DNA of 64,000 bases from Closterium sp. NIES-65 (Eukaryota; Streptophyta; Zygnematophyceae; Desmidiales; Closteriaceae): NCBI GenBank assembly GCA_948144175.1, contig CANXME010000875.1, positions 1,021,501 to 1,085,500 of the forward strand. The letters are read 5' to 3'. The notes under the pieces are model-generated. The model had not been told where the DNA came from. It ran no database searches and saw only the letters and a list, made by a program, of their open reading frames with translations. A program made the position numbers and the translations under genes. Of this stretch, positions 1 to 10,914 are shown piece by piece. Position 1 is the first letter of the stretch, and each line of letters begins with the position of its first letter.

Positions 1-2537
1 ATTGCAAAGGCCGAGGAGCTCGAGGAGCTGAATCCCGACGTCCGTGTCCAGCCCCTGAAGCCGACAACCGTTTCGATGCTGCTCATCCGCATCAAAGCGC
101 TCCAAACGGCCTGCAAGGTCGAGGGGACGCTCTTCGCGGTGAAGGAGCTCCACATCATGTACGACATCTCCGAGGTCCGCTCGGAGGTGCGCGCGATGGT
201 CAGAGAGAAGTGGCACAGGGACGACAGGTAAGTCGGCAAGTCGTCCCGCGCCTGTTTCCCGGTTCGCCCAGCTAACCCAGTCCTCGTGGAAACTGATGTG
301 CAGGGATTGCGTCGACCGGCACCGCGGAACGCTCGGCGACACGTACACCACCGACCAGATCCGCCACCTCATGTTCAAGGTCTTGCCGACCTGGGCAGCT
401 CGGGCGTACGAACCCAAAGCGGCCACCCCCTCCCAGACACTGTGGAAGTTTCTGCTGATGAAGACGATGACCCTCTTGGGTCACCACACCCTTCTCCGCG
501 GAGCCAGTCTCCGAGCGATCGAGCTCCCCGACCTGTTTTTGTACAGAATGGGGAGCGCGTCGCCCGAGCACTCCACTCGACGGCCGGTTGTCATGGTTGT
601 CGCGTCACGAAACTCCAAGACGAACAAGGATGCTCGTCTGCATCACAGCTACGCGGCGAGACACCTGGACCAAGAGATGTGCGCCGTCGGTCACACACTG
701 TTGTGGCTGCACTTCGTGTACGACCAGCTCAGCCGATCGCCCACTTCTCGATGTGTGCCGCCCCTCGACTTCATGACTCCGTACAGCTGGTATCACAAGC
801 ACCTCTTTCATGCTCGGAACGACAAGGAACAAAAAGAGCTGCCGGCGTCATCTCATTCTCGGATCACGAAAGAGATGTGGCGGACGAACAACATCTTCAT
901 CACGCGCAACACCCACGCCGCCCGGGCGGGTGGGGCACAGGAGCTGGCCGACGACGGCGTTCCGCGATCTGACATCGCCGACTTGGGCCACTGGGCGCTC
1001 GACAAGCTCGCGAAGAGCTACATCACGACCATCCCGAAGGCGGCGGTGTTGAGAAAGGCCGGCTACACGGGCAAGCGCGGCGACTACCACCTCGGCCGGA
1101 GCATGGTGAAGCCCGACGACAAGGTGGTGGCCCTCATCGCCCAGCACATCTTTCCGTGGGCTGAAGCGGAACTGGCCAAGGTGAGCATTTCGGACGGCAA
1201 TAACGCCGACAACCCGCCGACCATTTCCACGACGACATTATACCGACGGCTGATTGTGTTTGTGTTCGACTCGCAGGCGGTAAAATGCGCATCCGCGAGA
1301 GAGCCCAACACGGCCGGGGTGCACTTCCTGCAATCGCTCATCGAGTTCGGCCGCCGAATCGTCGCCGAGGATCTTGCGTGCATGCTGATGCGCGAACCGT
1401 GGCACCCGTACGTCCAGAGTTCCAAGCTCTGCCGCGACCCCGACTTCCAAAAATGGGCCAAGGACGTCAACCGGGTGGACCTCGAAACCATCGCGACGCG
1501 CAGTACTCCGAGCGAGAACCCCCAAGAGGTACGGCGTGCGCGTTCCGGCGACCTGCAAAACAAGTCGTCCTGCAACATTGGCTCACCTTTTGCCGACCAT
1601 CCCCCTTGGATCGCAGGAATTCAGCGCGCGAATCGACGCCGAATATCAGGTCGACCAGCTCACCATGATGCTGCACCGCCAGAGGGAGGATGCCGCGATC
1701 GAGAAGCTTGAGATGCAGAAGAAGTTGGAGGAGAAGGACGCGGAGATCGCGAAGTTGATGCAGGCTCTCAAGCTGGCCGAGGCACGGCCGACGCCGTCTG
1801 CGCCCGACTCGTCAAGGCCGATGACGGCCGCCGAGAAGGCAGCGTCCGTCAAGATCGAGAAGGAACAGGAGGATGACCTGACGTACGAGGTCAACGTCGT
1901 GCATCCCTGGCGCACATCCAAGACGGTCGAGGCTGCATGGCGCTGGTGGAACAACCCGTCCAACTTCGACTCGCGTCCGTTGCGCGAACGTTTCGACGAG
2001 CACAGATTCCTCGTCAGACACACGCGCATGATCTGCAAGGTCGAAAAGGGCGCCAAACCCGCCGCGTCGGCGAAGTCGGCGAAGAGCTCTAGTCCCACGA
2101 CCGAGGTGGGTGAGACGGGGAAAAACGATGCGCTGCAGCACTGCACTCGCCGGATGAGGCGGATCATGGAAGCGGTGCACGACTTGCGGCGGAGCGACGA
2201 CGCCGCTGACACCGCCGCCGTCATCAAGCTACTCGACCACCTGGGGCGAGCGGGGCTTTCCACTTTCAGCGGCGCGCTCTTGGTCCTCCGTGCAACCCCG
2301 CCCATCAAGGTCCCCACCACAGCCGACGGAAAGTCGGTCGGCATCAAGGGTCTGGACAAGCCGCTGGCGAGGAAGCTCGCCGTTGCGTGGGGCGTGGTCA
2401 CGGCGGGCTACATGGACGCTGACTGGGGAAAGACGCTCTTCGGCGACTTGTGGGATGAGCAGGCCAATAAGGCCGGCTTGGAGGCCGAGGCGACGGTGGG
2501 AGCCATCGGCGCAGGGAAGCGCAAGAGGGCGGGCTGA
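1..2537 (+). CDS. Crypton-type tyrosine recombinase, 5' end outside window
   Basis: Four exons fit: <1-227, 304-1180, 1277-1528 and 1617-2537, with introns of 76, 96 and 88 nt, GT-AG ends and an unbroken frame. Exon 2 carries the signature of tyrosine recombinases in the Ndc10/Crypton style: a first-arginine motif LLRGASLRAIEL, a Lys-rich strand SRNSKTNKDAR, the H-x-x-R box RNTHAARAGG, then LGHWALDKLAKSYITTIP with the likely nucleophile Tyr. Exon 4 opens with a coiled coil (about residues EFSARIDAEY to LKLAE) and has a Trp-rich stretch (VVHPWRTSKTVEAAWRWW) that recalls the GCR1_C DNA-binding domain. Cryptons are DNA transposons moved by such an enzyme through a recombination intermediate without terminal inverted repeats. 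No break is visible, so the enzyme may be whole. A domesticated copy is the alternative. The family call is from motif memory, not a search. Confidence 0.78.
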
Positions 2538-2912
2538 GGGTACTGCGTCTGGGTCCGACTTGTGCTGCTGGCTGAGCGTGGTGTGACTGAGGCCGGGCTG
2601 AGGGCGGGCTGAGGGTGGGCTGGGGATGTGCTGAGCGTGTCCGACCTGTTCTAGTGACTCTATATGGTTTTCTTTTACTGGCAACTTTGTTCCGACTTGT
2701 AAATTAGTTGAAGTTTGTCCGTTGTTCATGCATCAAACCGACTCCACACCACAAAACCTACGTCACAACGTTTCTGAAAAACTACCGACGAACAAGTTCA
2801 GCATCACTAAGCCGGAGAGGCACAACAAAACAACAAAACAGCGGTCAACAAGCCTGCAGCGTTTGCACCCACGCCGACCATGCTACGAGCAGGCGGGCCA
2901 GCCTTCGTCGAC
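2538..2912. other. Convergent intergenic gap
   Basis: This 375-bp gap separates the two stop codons of the convergent pair. The first 100 bp repeat short GGGCTGAGGG-like words; the rest is AT-richer and would hold both 3' ends. I see no gene in it. Confidence 0.6.
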
Positions 2913-5900
2913 CTAGGCGTCGGCAACCTGCTTCCCTTTGTGCTGCTGCCCCCTCGCCCCCCTGTCCCGAATGATAACCTTCATCTGGGGGTCGATAGGC
3001 AAATCGACGCCGCGAGCCTTGAGCTTCGGGCCTCCGACATTGCAGTCCCCCCAGAAGGCGAGGTTCTCTATCATGACACGGGCGATCAGCTCGTCGTGCT
3101 CGCGCTCCTCTCCGACCTCAGGCAGCGACCTCAGCACAGCCGCCTGCAGGTCCTTCGTCACCGTTTCGGCGACCTCCCCTACGACGACCTCCCGGGAGGC
3201 CGCCCGCTTAAGCACCGCCTCGATGACGGTCCGACACCGACTCGCGAACTCGTTGGACGCTCCGCGCACGGTCGCTGCCGCCCCCCCTTCGCCGGCCGCT
3301 ACTTCCGCCGTGGCATTGGTCTCCGAAAAACACCACACCGCGGCCGCAGTACCGGCGAGGATCTCGGACAACCGCTCCGACCCGACGCCCGGAATGGGCA
3401 ACACTTTCGCGGCCACCGGTGCGAAGGCGGCACACATCGAAACGCGTGCGATCATGTCGCTCGCCACCTTCTTCTTCGCGGCCTTCTTGGGCTCGGTCGA
3501 CTCCGGAAGGTCGCCGAACCACACCGCCGGGCAAAGAGCCAACATGAGAGCTGCGCGGTCGGCTCCGGTTATCCTGTTGTATTCCGCGACCACCTGTTGG
3601 AACCTGCGAAACACAGCAGGAATACCCACCGTCACCGACCGGCCCACGCGTACCGACCGAAACGAGCACCAAATTGAGCATTCGCCAAGCTTACCTGTCG
3701 CGGAAGACGTTCGCCCCTCGGCTCCACATGACCATCCACATGCCCCCCGGAATCAATCGCGCCACATTCCAGTCCGCCTTATACTGCGCCATCACTTCCT
3801 CCTTGACCCCACCGAACTCGTCGAGAACCACGTCGCTGACGAAGCCGTCGAACGACGAAACGGCGACAGCGATGCAGTAGGCGGCCTCGGACTTGTCCAT
3901 CGACCGGCAGATGTAACGGCTCTTTTTCCCTAACTTCATCTCCGAGACGGCCAGCCCAGTTGAAGGGTCAACGCGGACGCCTGAACCCTTCCGACCCTGC
4001 GCGGCCGCTTTGGACGTCCCCTTGGAAGAGCCGACCTTCGGCGGGCCGCCCTTCGCCTTGTCCTTGCCCTTGCGCCTCTGCTTCCCATCGCCGACCTCAC
4101 CGGTTGTGGCCGGGGGAGATTTGGCGCCAGCCGCGCTATGGTCCTCCGCAGGAGCAGTCGAGGCGGCTGGTGCACCCTGTTGCGCTCCCACGGTGGGAGC
4201 TGCTGCTTGTAGTTTCTCCCGCATGACCTCGATTTCCGGGTCCGGCATCACGATGCTGGCGAGGATCTCTTCGTCCACCCCGCCGGCCTCTTCCGCCGCT
4301 CTCCACACAGCCGCCTCCACCGTTGACCCACTCGGCCCTGCAGTCGCCGCCGCGACGTTCGGTGCCTCTGCTCCTTGGTCGACCACCTGGTTGCTGTGAG
4401 TCGGAGGAATTACCGGGGTTTTGTGACCCTGATCCTCGAGCCATTTCAGATACTCGTCGTACGATGGCTTTTGAGTGATTAGGGCCTCGACCGCCCGAGA
4501 CTCAACAGCCGTTGGGATCGGGATGGGTTCCGCGGCGACCATGGCCCCATGAACGGGTAAGCTGGCCGCACCGGCAGCCTGCTGGACATGCTGTCCGACC
4601 ACCGCTGCTGGGCGCAACAGCTCGTCGACCAGCGCCGTGACACCACCCGGTCGCGCGTCACGTGCAGTGGCAGGACTCGTCGCGGTGTGCGGATGCTGGC
4701 CCGCCGCGGCCTGCTGGACATGCTGTCCGACCACGGATGCTGGGCGCAAGAGCTCGTCGACCAGCGCCGTGGCGCCAGCCGAACGCGCGTCCCGTGCAGT
4801 CGCCGAACTCGTCGCGGTGGGGGTATGCTGGCCCGTACCTGGCGGCCCGCCCTGCTGTCCGACCACCGCTGCTGGGCGCAAGAGCTCGTCGACCAGCGCC
4901 GTGACGCCAGCCGGACGCGCGTCTTGTGCGGTCAGCGTGCTCGTCGACGGGTGAAGATGCTGGCCCGCACCGGCCGGCCCGCCCTGCTGTCCGACCACCG
5001 CTGCGGGGCGCAGGAGGTCGTCGGGCAGCTGCGCTGTGACGCCGGTCGGTCGCGCAGTCGGCGTACTCGTCGAGGGTTGAACATGCTGGACCGCAACGGG
5101 CTCCCTGCGCGCCTGGCCGACCACCGCTGCGACGTGCATGTCGTCTGCCGTCTGGGCCGTGCCACCGCTCGGTCGAGCGCCTTGTGCAGTCGCCGGACCC
5201 ATGAGCTCGTCGGCCAGACTCACGTGCTCGCAGCTCGGTGGCGCGTCGTGTGCGCTCGGCGGATCGGTCGGGGCCTGTGGCTGCTTGTCCCCCACGGGCT
5301 GCCCACCGGTCTTCCCGACCACCGACTGAGGATCCTCGAGCGCGACGTCGACCTGTCGAAAATGTTCGCTCGGTCGCGCGCCAAGTCCATCTTTCAGCAA
5401 GTCGTGGACGCCGGGGATACGAACATACGGAGGGGCAGGAGGATCCACGCCCACACCGCGTTTCACCGCAGGTCCTCTGCTTCGCTTAGAGCCGCTGGTC
5501 TGGTCGCCGGTCAGGGATTTTTCGTCGGCGACCCTTTTCCCCGACTGCCTTGGGGCCGGCCCACTCTCCTCGGCGGTTGCGCGACCGCCGTGCATCACCG
5601 ACGCGAAAGCAGTTGGGAGGAGGCTAAACCCGGCGGTGCCAATGCCCTGTTGGGTCGCGGAGGTGACCGCCTTCACCAGGTCGTCCCTAAGCTCTTGGAC
5701 GACCTTCGCAGTCACGGCAGCGGCGATCCGCTGCGCCTCGCTCTCCATGGCGGCCTTCACCTCGGCAGACACGACTGTTTTGATGTTCTGGCCGAGAGAA
5801 TCTGCCACACCTCGAAGCAGCAGGAGGTCGTCCTCCCGTCGCCTACCCTGTGCAGCAGTAGCCGTCAAGTGCAGGGCCTGCACGGTGGGCAGCCACTGCG

Positions 5901-7837
5901 TGTTCATGAATTCGAGGGTGGAGCCGCGATAGCTCACCGCCTCCTGCACGACCGCCCTCACAGCGTCCACCGCCAGCTGGATGCTCCTCCCCGACGTCTG
6001 CTCGAGATGGGTCACGCCCTCGGCGACTGTAGTGAGCTTGTTCACGGCCGAGGTGACCACGCCGTAAATCGTGTCATTCCGGGCCGTTTGGAACTCCAGC
6101 CTCTTTTCCGCCACCAGCTTCTCCTCCCTCAGCTTCTTGATCTCCCTCTCCGCCGCCTTCAGACGCTCGATAGCCGCCTTTGACGCCATCCTAGGCGGGG
6201 TCGAGCCACTGCTGCCCCGGGCCTTCTTGCCCAACTTGGGTCCGCTGCCGCCGCCCATATCCGCAACCTTCTCACCGGCGAACTGCACTGCCTCCTCTTC
6301 GCCGGTGACAACCACGTCGTCCTCCTCACGCTCCACGTCCTCCTCCTCTTCTTCCGAGCCACCGTCGTGCTCCCCGCCCCCCTCAACGTCCTCCCTCTCG
6401 TGCTCCTCCTCCCCACCCATAGCGATGCCGGTTTCGACGCCACGGGCCACGGTCGACGCCGCCTCCCCTCTGTTCGACGCGGCCTTCTCCGCGTGGTGCA
6501 GCAGCTCCAGTCGGAGCGCCTTCAAGCCGACCATCTTCGGGTTCTCGAAGATGAGCGGATCGTAGCTGCGAAACACGTCGTCGAGATGCTCCAAAGACCA
6601 CGCGAACGCGTTGACCGCCAACAGCCCCGAGCCGGCGACCTCCTCCTTGAGGATGTCGGGCAATTTCTGCATCAACATCCGAAGCACATGGCGACGACGA
6701 AAAGGGTGAGTCGACGCCTCGACGACGATAGCCCAGGCGACAAGGCGACATGGACGTTGGAAACTCACATCACGGATGGGGGCGGCAAGACTCTCCAGAC
6801 GTTCGGAGAGGATTTCGGCGGAAGGAGGCGCAGCCGTCCACTGCCTTCCCTCACGGTTCAACTCCGCCTTCGCGCACTCGGCGAAAAACCTGCGCTACGA
6901 GAAGGGAAAGAGCCATCAGACAAGGCGGCATGAACGCCGTTAAAGAGCGGCGCGACTAGCCGTCGACGTTGTCCCACCTCATAACGTTGGCCGCCTCCTC
7001 CTCGTGCCGCTTGGAGGAGGTCTTGGGGTCGAGGTGGCGGTAGAACGTCCCGATCTCCTCCTCGTCGGGCAAAAGCAGGTCGCCAGGGCGCACAACAAGC
7101 AGGACGCTGCAGTGCCTGCCGGGAAGAGGTCCGCCCCTGCCCACACAAGCACGACGGAGACATTCAGGGTTCTGTACAGGAACAACAAGCAACTCGGTCG
7201 GCGTGGATCAAACCTCGCGGGCGCGGAACACTCACCCGGTGCACAGGGGGATGGCGAGGGCTTCGAAGCCGAAGGCCGACCCGAAAACCAGATAGTCCGC
7301 CTTCGACGCCGTCCTGGCGGCGCGAAGACTCGCACCGCGGATCAGGATCATGCTGTCGCCTTTTCCCAGACGATCGAGCTCGTACCTGGGACAAGCGGGG
7401 GCGAAAAGGCGGGAGCGAAACACTTGCGCGGTGAGCTACAATCCATGCCGGACGAAGGTAAAGCACGACGGCGATGTCGCCGGAAGCATGACGGACGTCA
7501 CCGACGTAGGGCCAATGGTCGACTAGTTGATAAGACGACGCAGCTAAAACGTCCATCGCGGATGGACATCGTCGACCACACGGGAAATCGACAAGGCCAA
7601 CGTCGACCTAGAAAGGACGCCGACGAAAACGCGCTGAACCCTAAACAACTGACAGCGCGACCTAGGGATGCGCGCTCACGCGAGGCCGAGGTCGAAGCAA
7701 GGTTCTGTGAACTCGGCCTTCTCGTCGCGAAGGGCTTCGTAGTCCTTCATCTCAAGCGTCACCCCGTACCCACCGACGCCCACTGGCACGTGGAGGGGGA
7801 ATTCAGTCGCAGGTAGTGCTATCCTACTGGTCGCCAT
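2913..7837 (-). CDS. Large unknown partner gene of the Crypton recombinase
   Basis: I do not recognise this protein. Well supported exons, in reading order, are 7837-7680 (start ATG), 7385-7236, 7136-6978, 6889-6769, 6666-3695 and 3603-2913 (stop). The last four junctions are in phase with GT-AG introns of 88, 102 and 91 nt at the 3' end; the joins between 7680 and 7385 are not resolved. The 102-nt intron (6768-6667) is also open in frame. The long exon encodes an acidic, Glu-rich stretch, a helical region beginning near IERLKAAEREIKKLREEK, then about five diverged copies of a 40-45 residue Ala/Gln/Pro-rich repeat around TALVDELLRPAAVVGQ. A conserved-looking C-terminal domain starts near LGKKSRYICRSMDK and ends in the last exon. 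It runs tail to tail with the recombinase and has the same intron style and high GC, so it probably belongs to the same element; a plain host gene is possible. Confidence 0.62.
4560..5330 (-). repeat. Coding repeats inside the partner gene
   Basis: About five diverged copies of a roughly 130-bp unit encode repeats centred on DELLRPAAVVGQ. They stay in frame, so the array varies protein length without breaking it. Their Gln/Pro/Ala/His make-up suggests a disordered linker. Confidence 0.7.
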
Positions 7838-8608
7838 GCTAACACCACGGTCGGTATCACGGAAGGTTTGGGGAGGAGCGCGGAGAGCTGACAGGGAGGC
7901 AGAGGAAATCGGAAAGCGAAGGTGGAAAGGAGAAATGAGGGATGGAGTGGGACCCCCCATCAAGAAATGGGTCGGTCGCCTAGTATGCAGCTCGGCGGAC
8001 GAGGCAGGTCGTCGTGGCCGAGGGCGAGCCTCTGGCTTCGGCCCGTACCGGGCATGCCCTCGAGGGCGGGGTTCGGAGGGGCGGAGGTGGGTGGTTTGTG
8101 TGGGCCGTGCGTGGGGGTGGTCGGGGTGGCGAGGGCGAGCCACGTGTCCCCTCCCGAGGGGCCAGCGATGTTGACGAGGGTGGGGTCGGGCCCTTTGAAT
8201 TTCGCAACCAACCCGCCTGCCCGGCGAGGGCAGCCCGAGAGGGTTACTAGGGCCTCGCGGGCAACGCGAAGCGAATGTCCGCCTCCGTGAAGGGGTAACT
8301 AGGCCCCTCGTCGCTCACGCGCGAGTTCGCCACCCGTCGGCTGCAACGTGGGGTTCTGTAGGAATTCGGGGTGGGGGGGCCGGGGCGGGGGTCGTGGGCA
8401 GAGCCCCGCCCCGCGCCAGCCTGGCGGGGGACTCACGCGAGGGAGTTGGCCGCCCTGACGCTCGGTCGACCGTCACCCCCCTGCGTCGTCCCAGGCAAAA
8501 GGGGTGCTTCACCCTCAATTCCGATGAGCGATTCAGCACATCGCGAACATTGCTCATCCTCACTATAGCAACCAGGAGAACATTTACAATAAGTTACTAT
8601 AGCGGATC
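7838..8608. other. GC-rich leader upstream of the partner gene
   Basis: This is the likely promoter side of the minus-strand partner gene. It stays very GC-rich to about 8560 and then drops sharply to AT-rich sequence, which may mark the edge of the Crypton-like unit. No convincing open frame, TATA box or terminal repeat was found. Confidence 0.4.
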
Positions 8609-8690
8609 AATGATCACATTCCATGCTCTCAATAGGAGAAAATACAAGCGCTTGTATTTTCTCCTATTGAAAGCATGGAATGTGATCATT
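8609..8690. repeat. 82-bp near-perfect palindrome
   Basis: Two 41-base arms meet with no spacer between 8649 and 8650 (centre ACAAGCGCTTGT). I find a single mismatched pair, C against T in the GCTCTC / GCTTTC part of the arms. The pairing stops abruptly at both ends. As RNA it would form one long hairpin, as DNA a cruciform. It sits just where GC-rich sequence gives way to AT-rich sequence. Confidence 0.93.
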
Positions 8691-10199
8691 AAAACAGTTT
8701 AAACTGGAAATCACATATTACAGCCTGCCAATTGGGTGCCAATATCCAATCGTGACACTCATGAATTAGGTTTCTGCTAACACTTGTCATGGTTCCTCAT
8801 GTCTTATATTTGAACTCAACATTACAACGATGACAGCCATCGTCACAAGACCTAGCCTGCCTTACCAATTTATAAAAAGAAGAAAAAACCTAACATCCTA
8901 GATAAATACCCCCGCACAACAAATCCACACAATATTTGTAACATCCCGATACGAGTAGCTTATTTCGGACCGGAAGCGGGCTCTGCACCGAGCACCAACA
9001 CACACAGCAGAAATAAGTTAGAAAAATGACTCCTGTGACATGAACCTACCAATCATGTATGCCGTTTATAAGCTCCGCCCTGCACCGCAGGAAGCACCTC
9101 CAGAAACCGTGATAAACTCGGCGATAGATTGGCGATTCAACTTCTCGAAAAATAAAACTGTTACATGGCCAATAATATTCACGGACGCTTGACGATAGTC
9201 TCGGAAATCGATGATGTAGAGCCTTGTGATGAGCCCTAGCATTCTGCAAAGAAAGAGGTGCTCAAAAGGTCGCATTAGCCAATGCTTACGTACCTGGAAC
9301 AGAAACTCACAAGAATGGACCGGCATGCGTAGGGTGTGAGAAGGTAGCGTAATAACGGGTTTCATGCAGCCATCACAGCACTAATTGTCCACCACCCCGG
9401 ACTTTCGATATCCTGCTAAAGAGAAGGTGTAAGAACAGGAAATAGGGACATATGTTAGAAACGGGGCCAATTGGGAGGAACGGATAGACACCAGAAGCCA
9501 CAGCACCGTGCTAGATAAGCAAGTGAAGAGAATGGAGAATGAGATCGTGCAAGAGAAAAACAACGCATATTGAGCTATGGGTGGATTTTGACTAGCTGAG
9601 GGAGGGAAAAGCATCTCGCACACCAAATGTTGGCGACTGGGTTTGCGAGATCGTCAAAATCTCGTGTGGGTTGGAATGTACCACTGCTAGAGGGTTCAGA
9701 CAGGCCACAACGAAGCTAGGCGAAAAACGGAAACCCTAATCGGTCTGAGTTTCTGTTCGCGAGGATGTCTAAACCAATCCGCGCTGTCACATCCATTTGT
9801 GACACCACACCTTCAGAGTGACACTGTTTCTGACGAGTCAGCAACATCTTATCTGGTTCATGACTCGCTATAGGTGCGTTTGCTATAACGCCAGGGAATT
9901 TCTGCAGATGCGATTTTAGATCCCAGGTTCAAGCAAATTCTGTGGGCTTGGTGTTGCGCAAGGAAACCACCCGACATCCAGCAGAACCGAAATGGATTCG
10001 CTGTGTGAATCGAAATTGGCACGTGCGGGGCTGGTTCGATTCGAACTGCTAGACGTCGTGGGATACAATGGGGAAGGGGGGACATAGTTTTTGAAAAGTG
10101 ATCCATGTTTCAGCAATGCGTACCCTCCTCAACAATGTTTCAAGTAACCCTAGTCATTGCTTGTTCAATAGTCTGTGCGCAAAGATTGGGAAAACCCAG
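8691..10199. other. AT-richer region without a recognised gene
   Basis: I see only short, unremarkable open frames on both strands here, no repeat array and no motif I can name. It may be the spacer between the Crypton-like unit and the receptor kinase. Confidence 0.5.
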
Positions 10200-10914
10200 T
10201 TTTGGGCATGGGCTGTGGTGTCACACATTTTGTAGAGGTGCCTCGCACGACGTCGCCCACCTCCACCGTTGAGGTGAGCGTGACGCCACCACGTGACAGC
10301 TTTCAGGCTCGCTTCCCTCCATCCCCCGACGGGTTTGTCTATTTTCAAAATTCTCCCGTCGGTTTCCCCAGCGTGTGCTCGGCTTGTCCGCATTTGCATC
10401 TGAAAAACGGAGAGACGGACGGAGCGGTGTAGTGGGCTCGTTAGGGTTGTGTTGCGAGTGATGTGGGTGAATCTCGTTGCATGACTCTCATTCGTTACAT
10501 CTGCCTCTCGCATCCCTTCCTTCTCTGGATTTTTTCCTCCCTCCGTCCCCCGCCCCCTCCCCTTTCCCTCCCTTTTTCACCTGTCCCCCGTCGTCCCCCT
10601 TCCTGTGAGTTTATTGCCGCTTCACCTGTTCCCCTCGTCTTCTCAACCTCTTTATTATCTCTTCCCCTTATCCAACTCTCCCGGCCCGTCCACCCCTCTT
10701 TCCTGCTGCCCCCACCCGTCTGCCACCTACCACCCGTCTGCTGCCCCTCCCGTTTGCTGGTCCCTCACTTGGGTGCACCCGGCCATTTGCGCCGCCCAGT
10801 GCCCGTGCTGCAGGACTGCCAGCAGGCGTGGGGGATGGGTGGCAGGCGGGAGCCATGTGTGCTTGCCATTCTGTGTCTCATAACCCCTCCCTTCTGCCTT
10901 CGTCCCTCCCCCAG
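10200..10914 (+). other. 5' region of the receptor kinase, shared with the inverted copy
   Basis: The stretch around the word TGCATGACTCTCATTCGTTA (about 10480) recurs on the minus strand near 32150, and the pyrimidine-rich tract after it also matches. It should hold the promoter, the 5' untranslated region and the first coding exon with the signal peptide. I could not fix the start codon. A segment near 10808 is repeated near 10920, so the exon edge itself is partly duplicated. Confidence 0.5.

Noticed and set aside
4588-6183. 531-codon plus-strand frame
   Set aside because: It is the antisense shadow of the repeat-rich partner gene; the minus strand has proper introns and a continuous frame.
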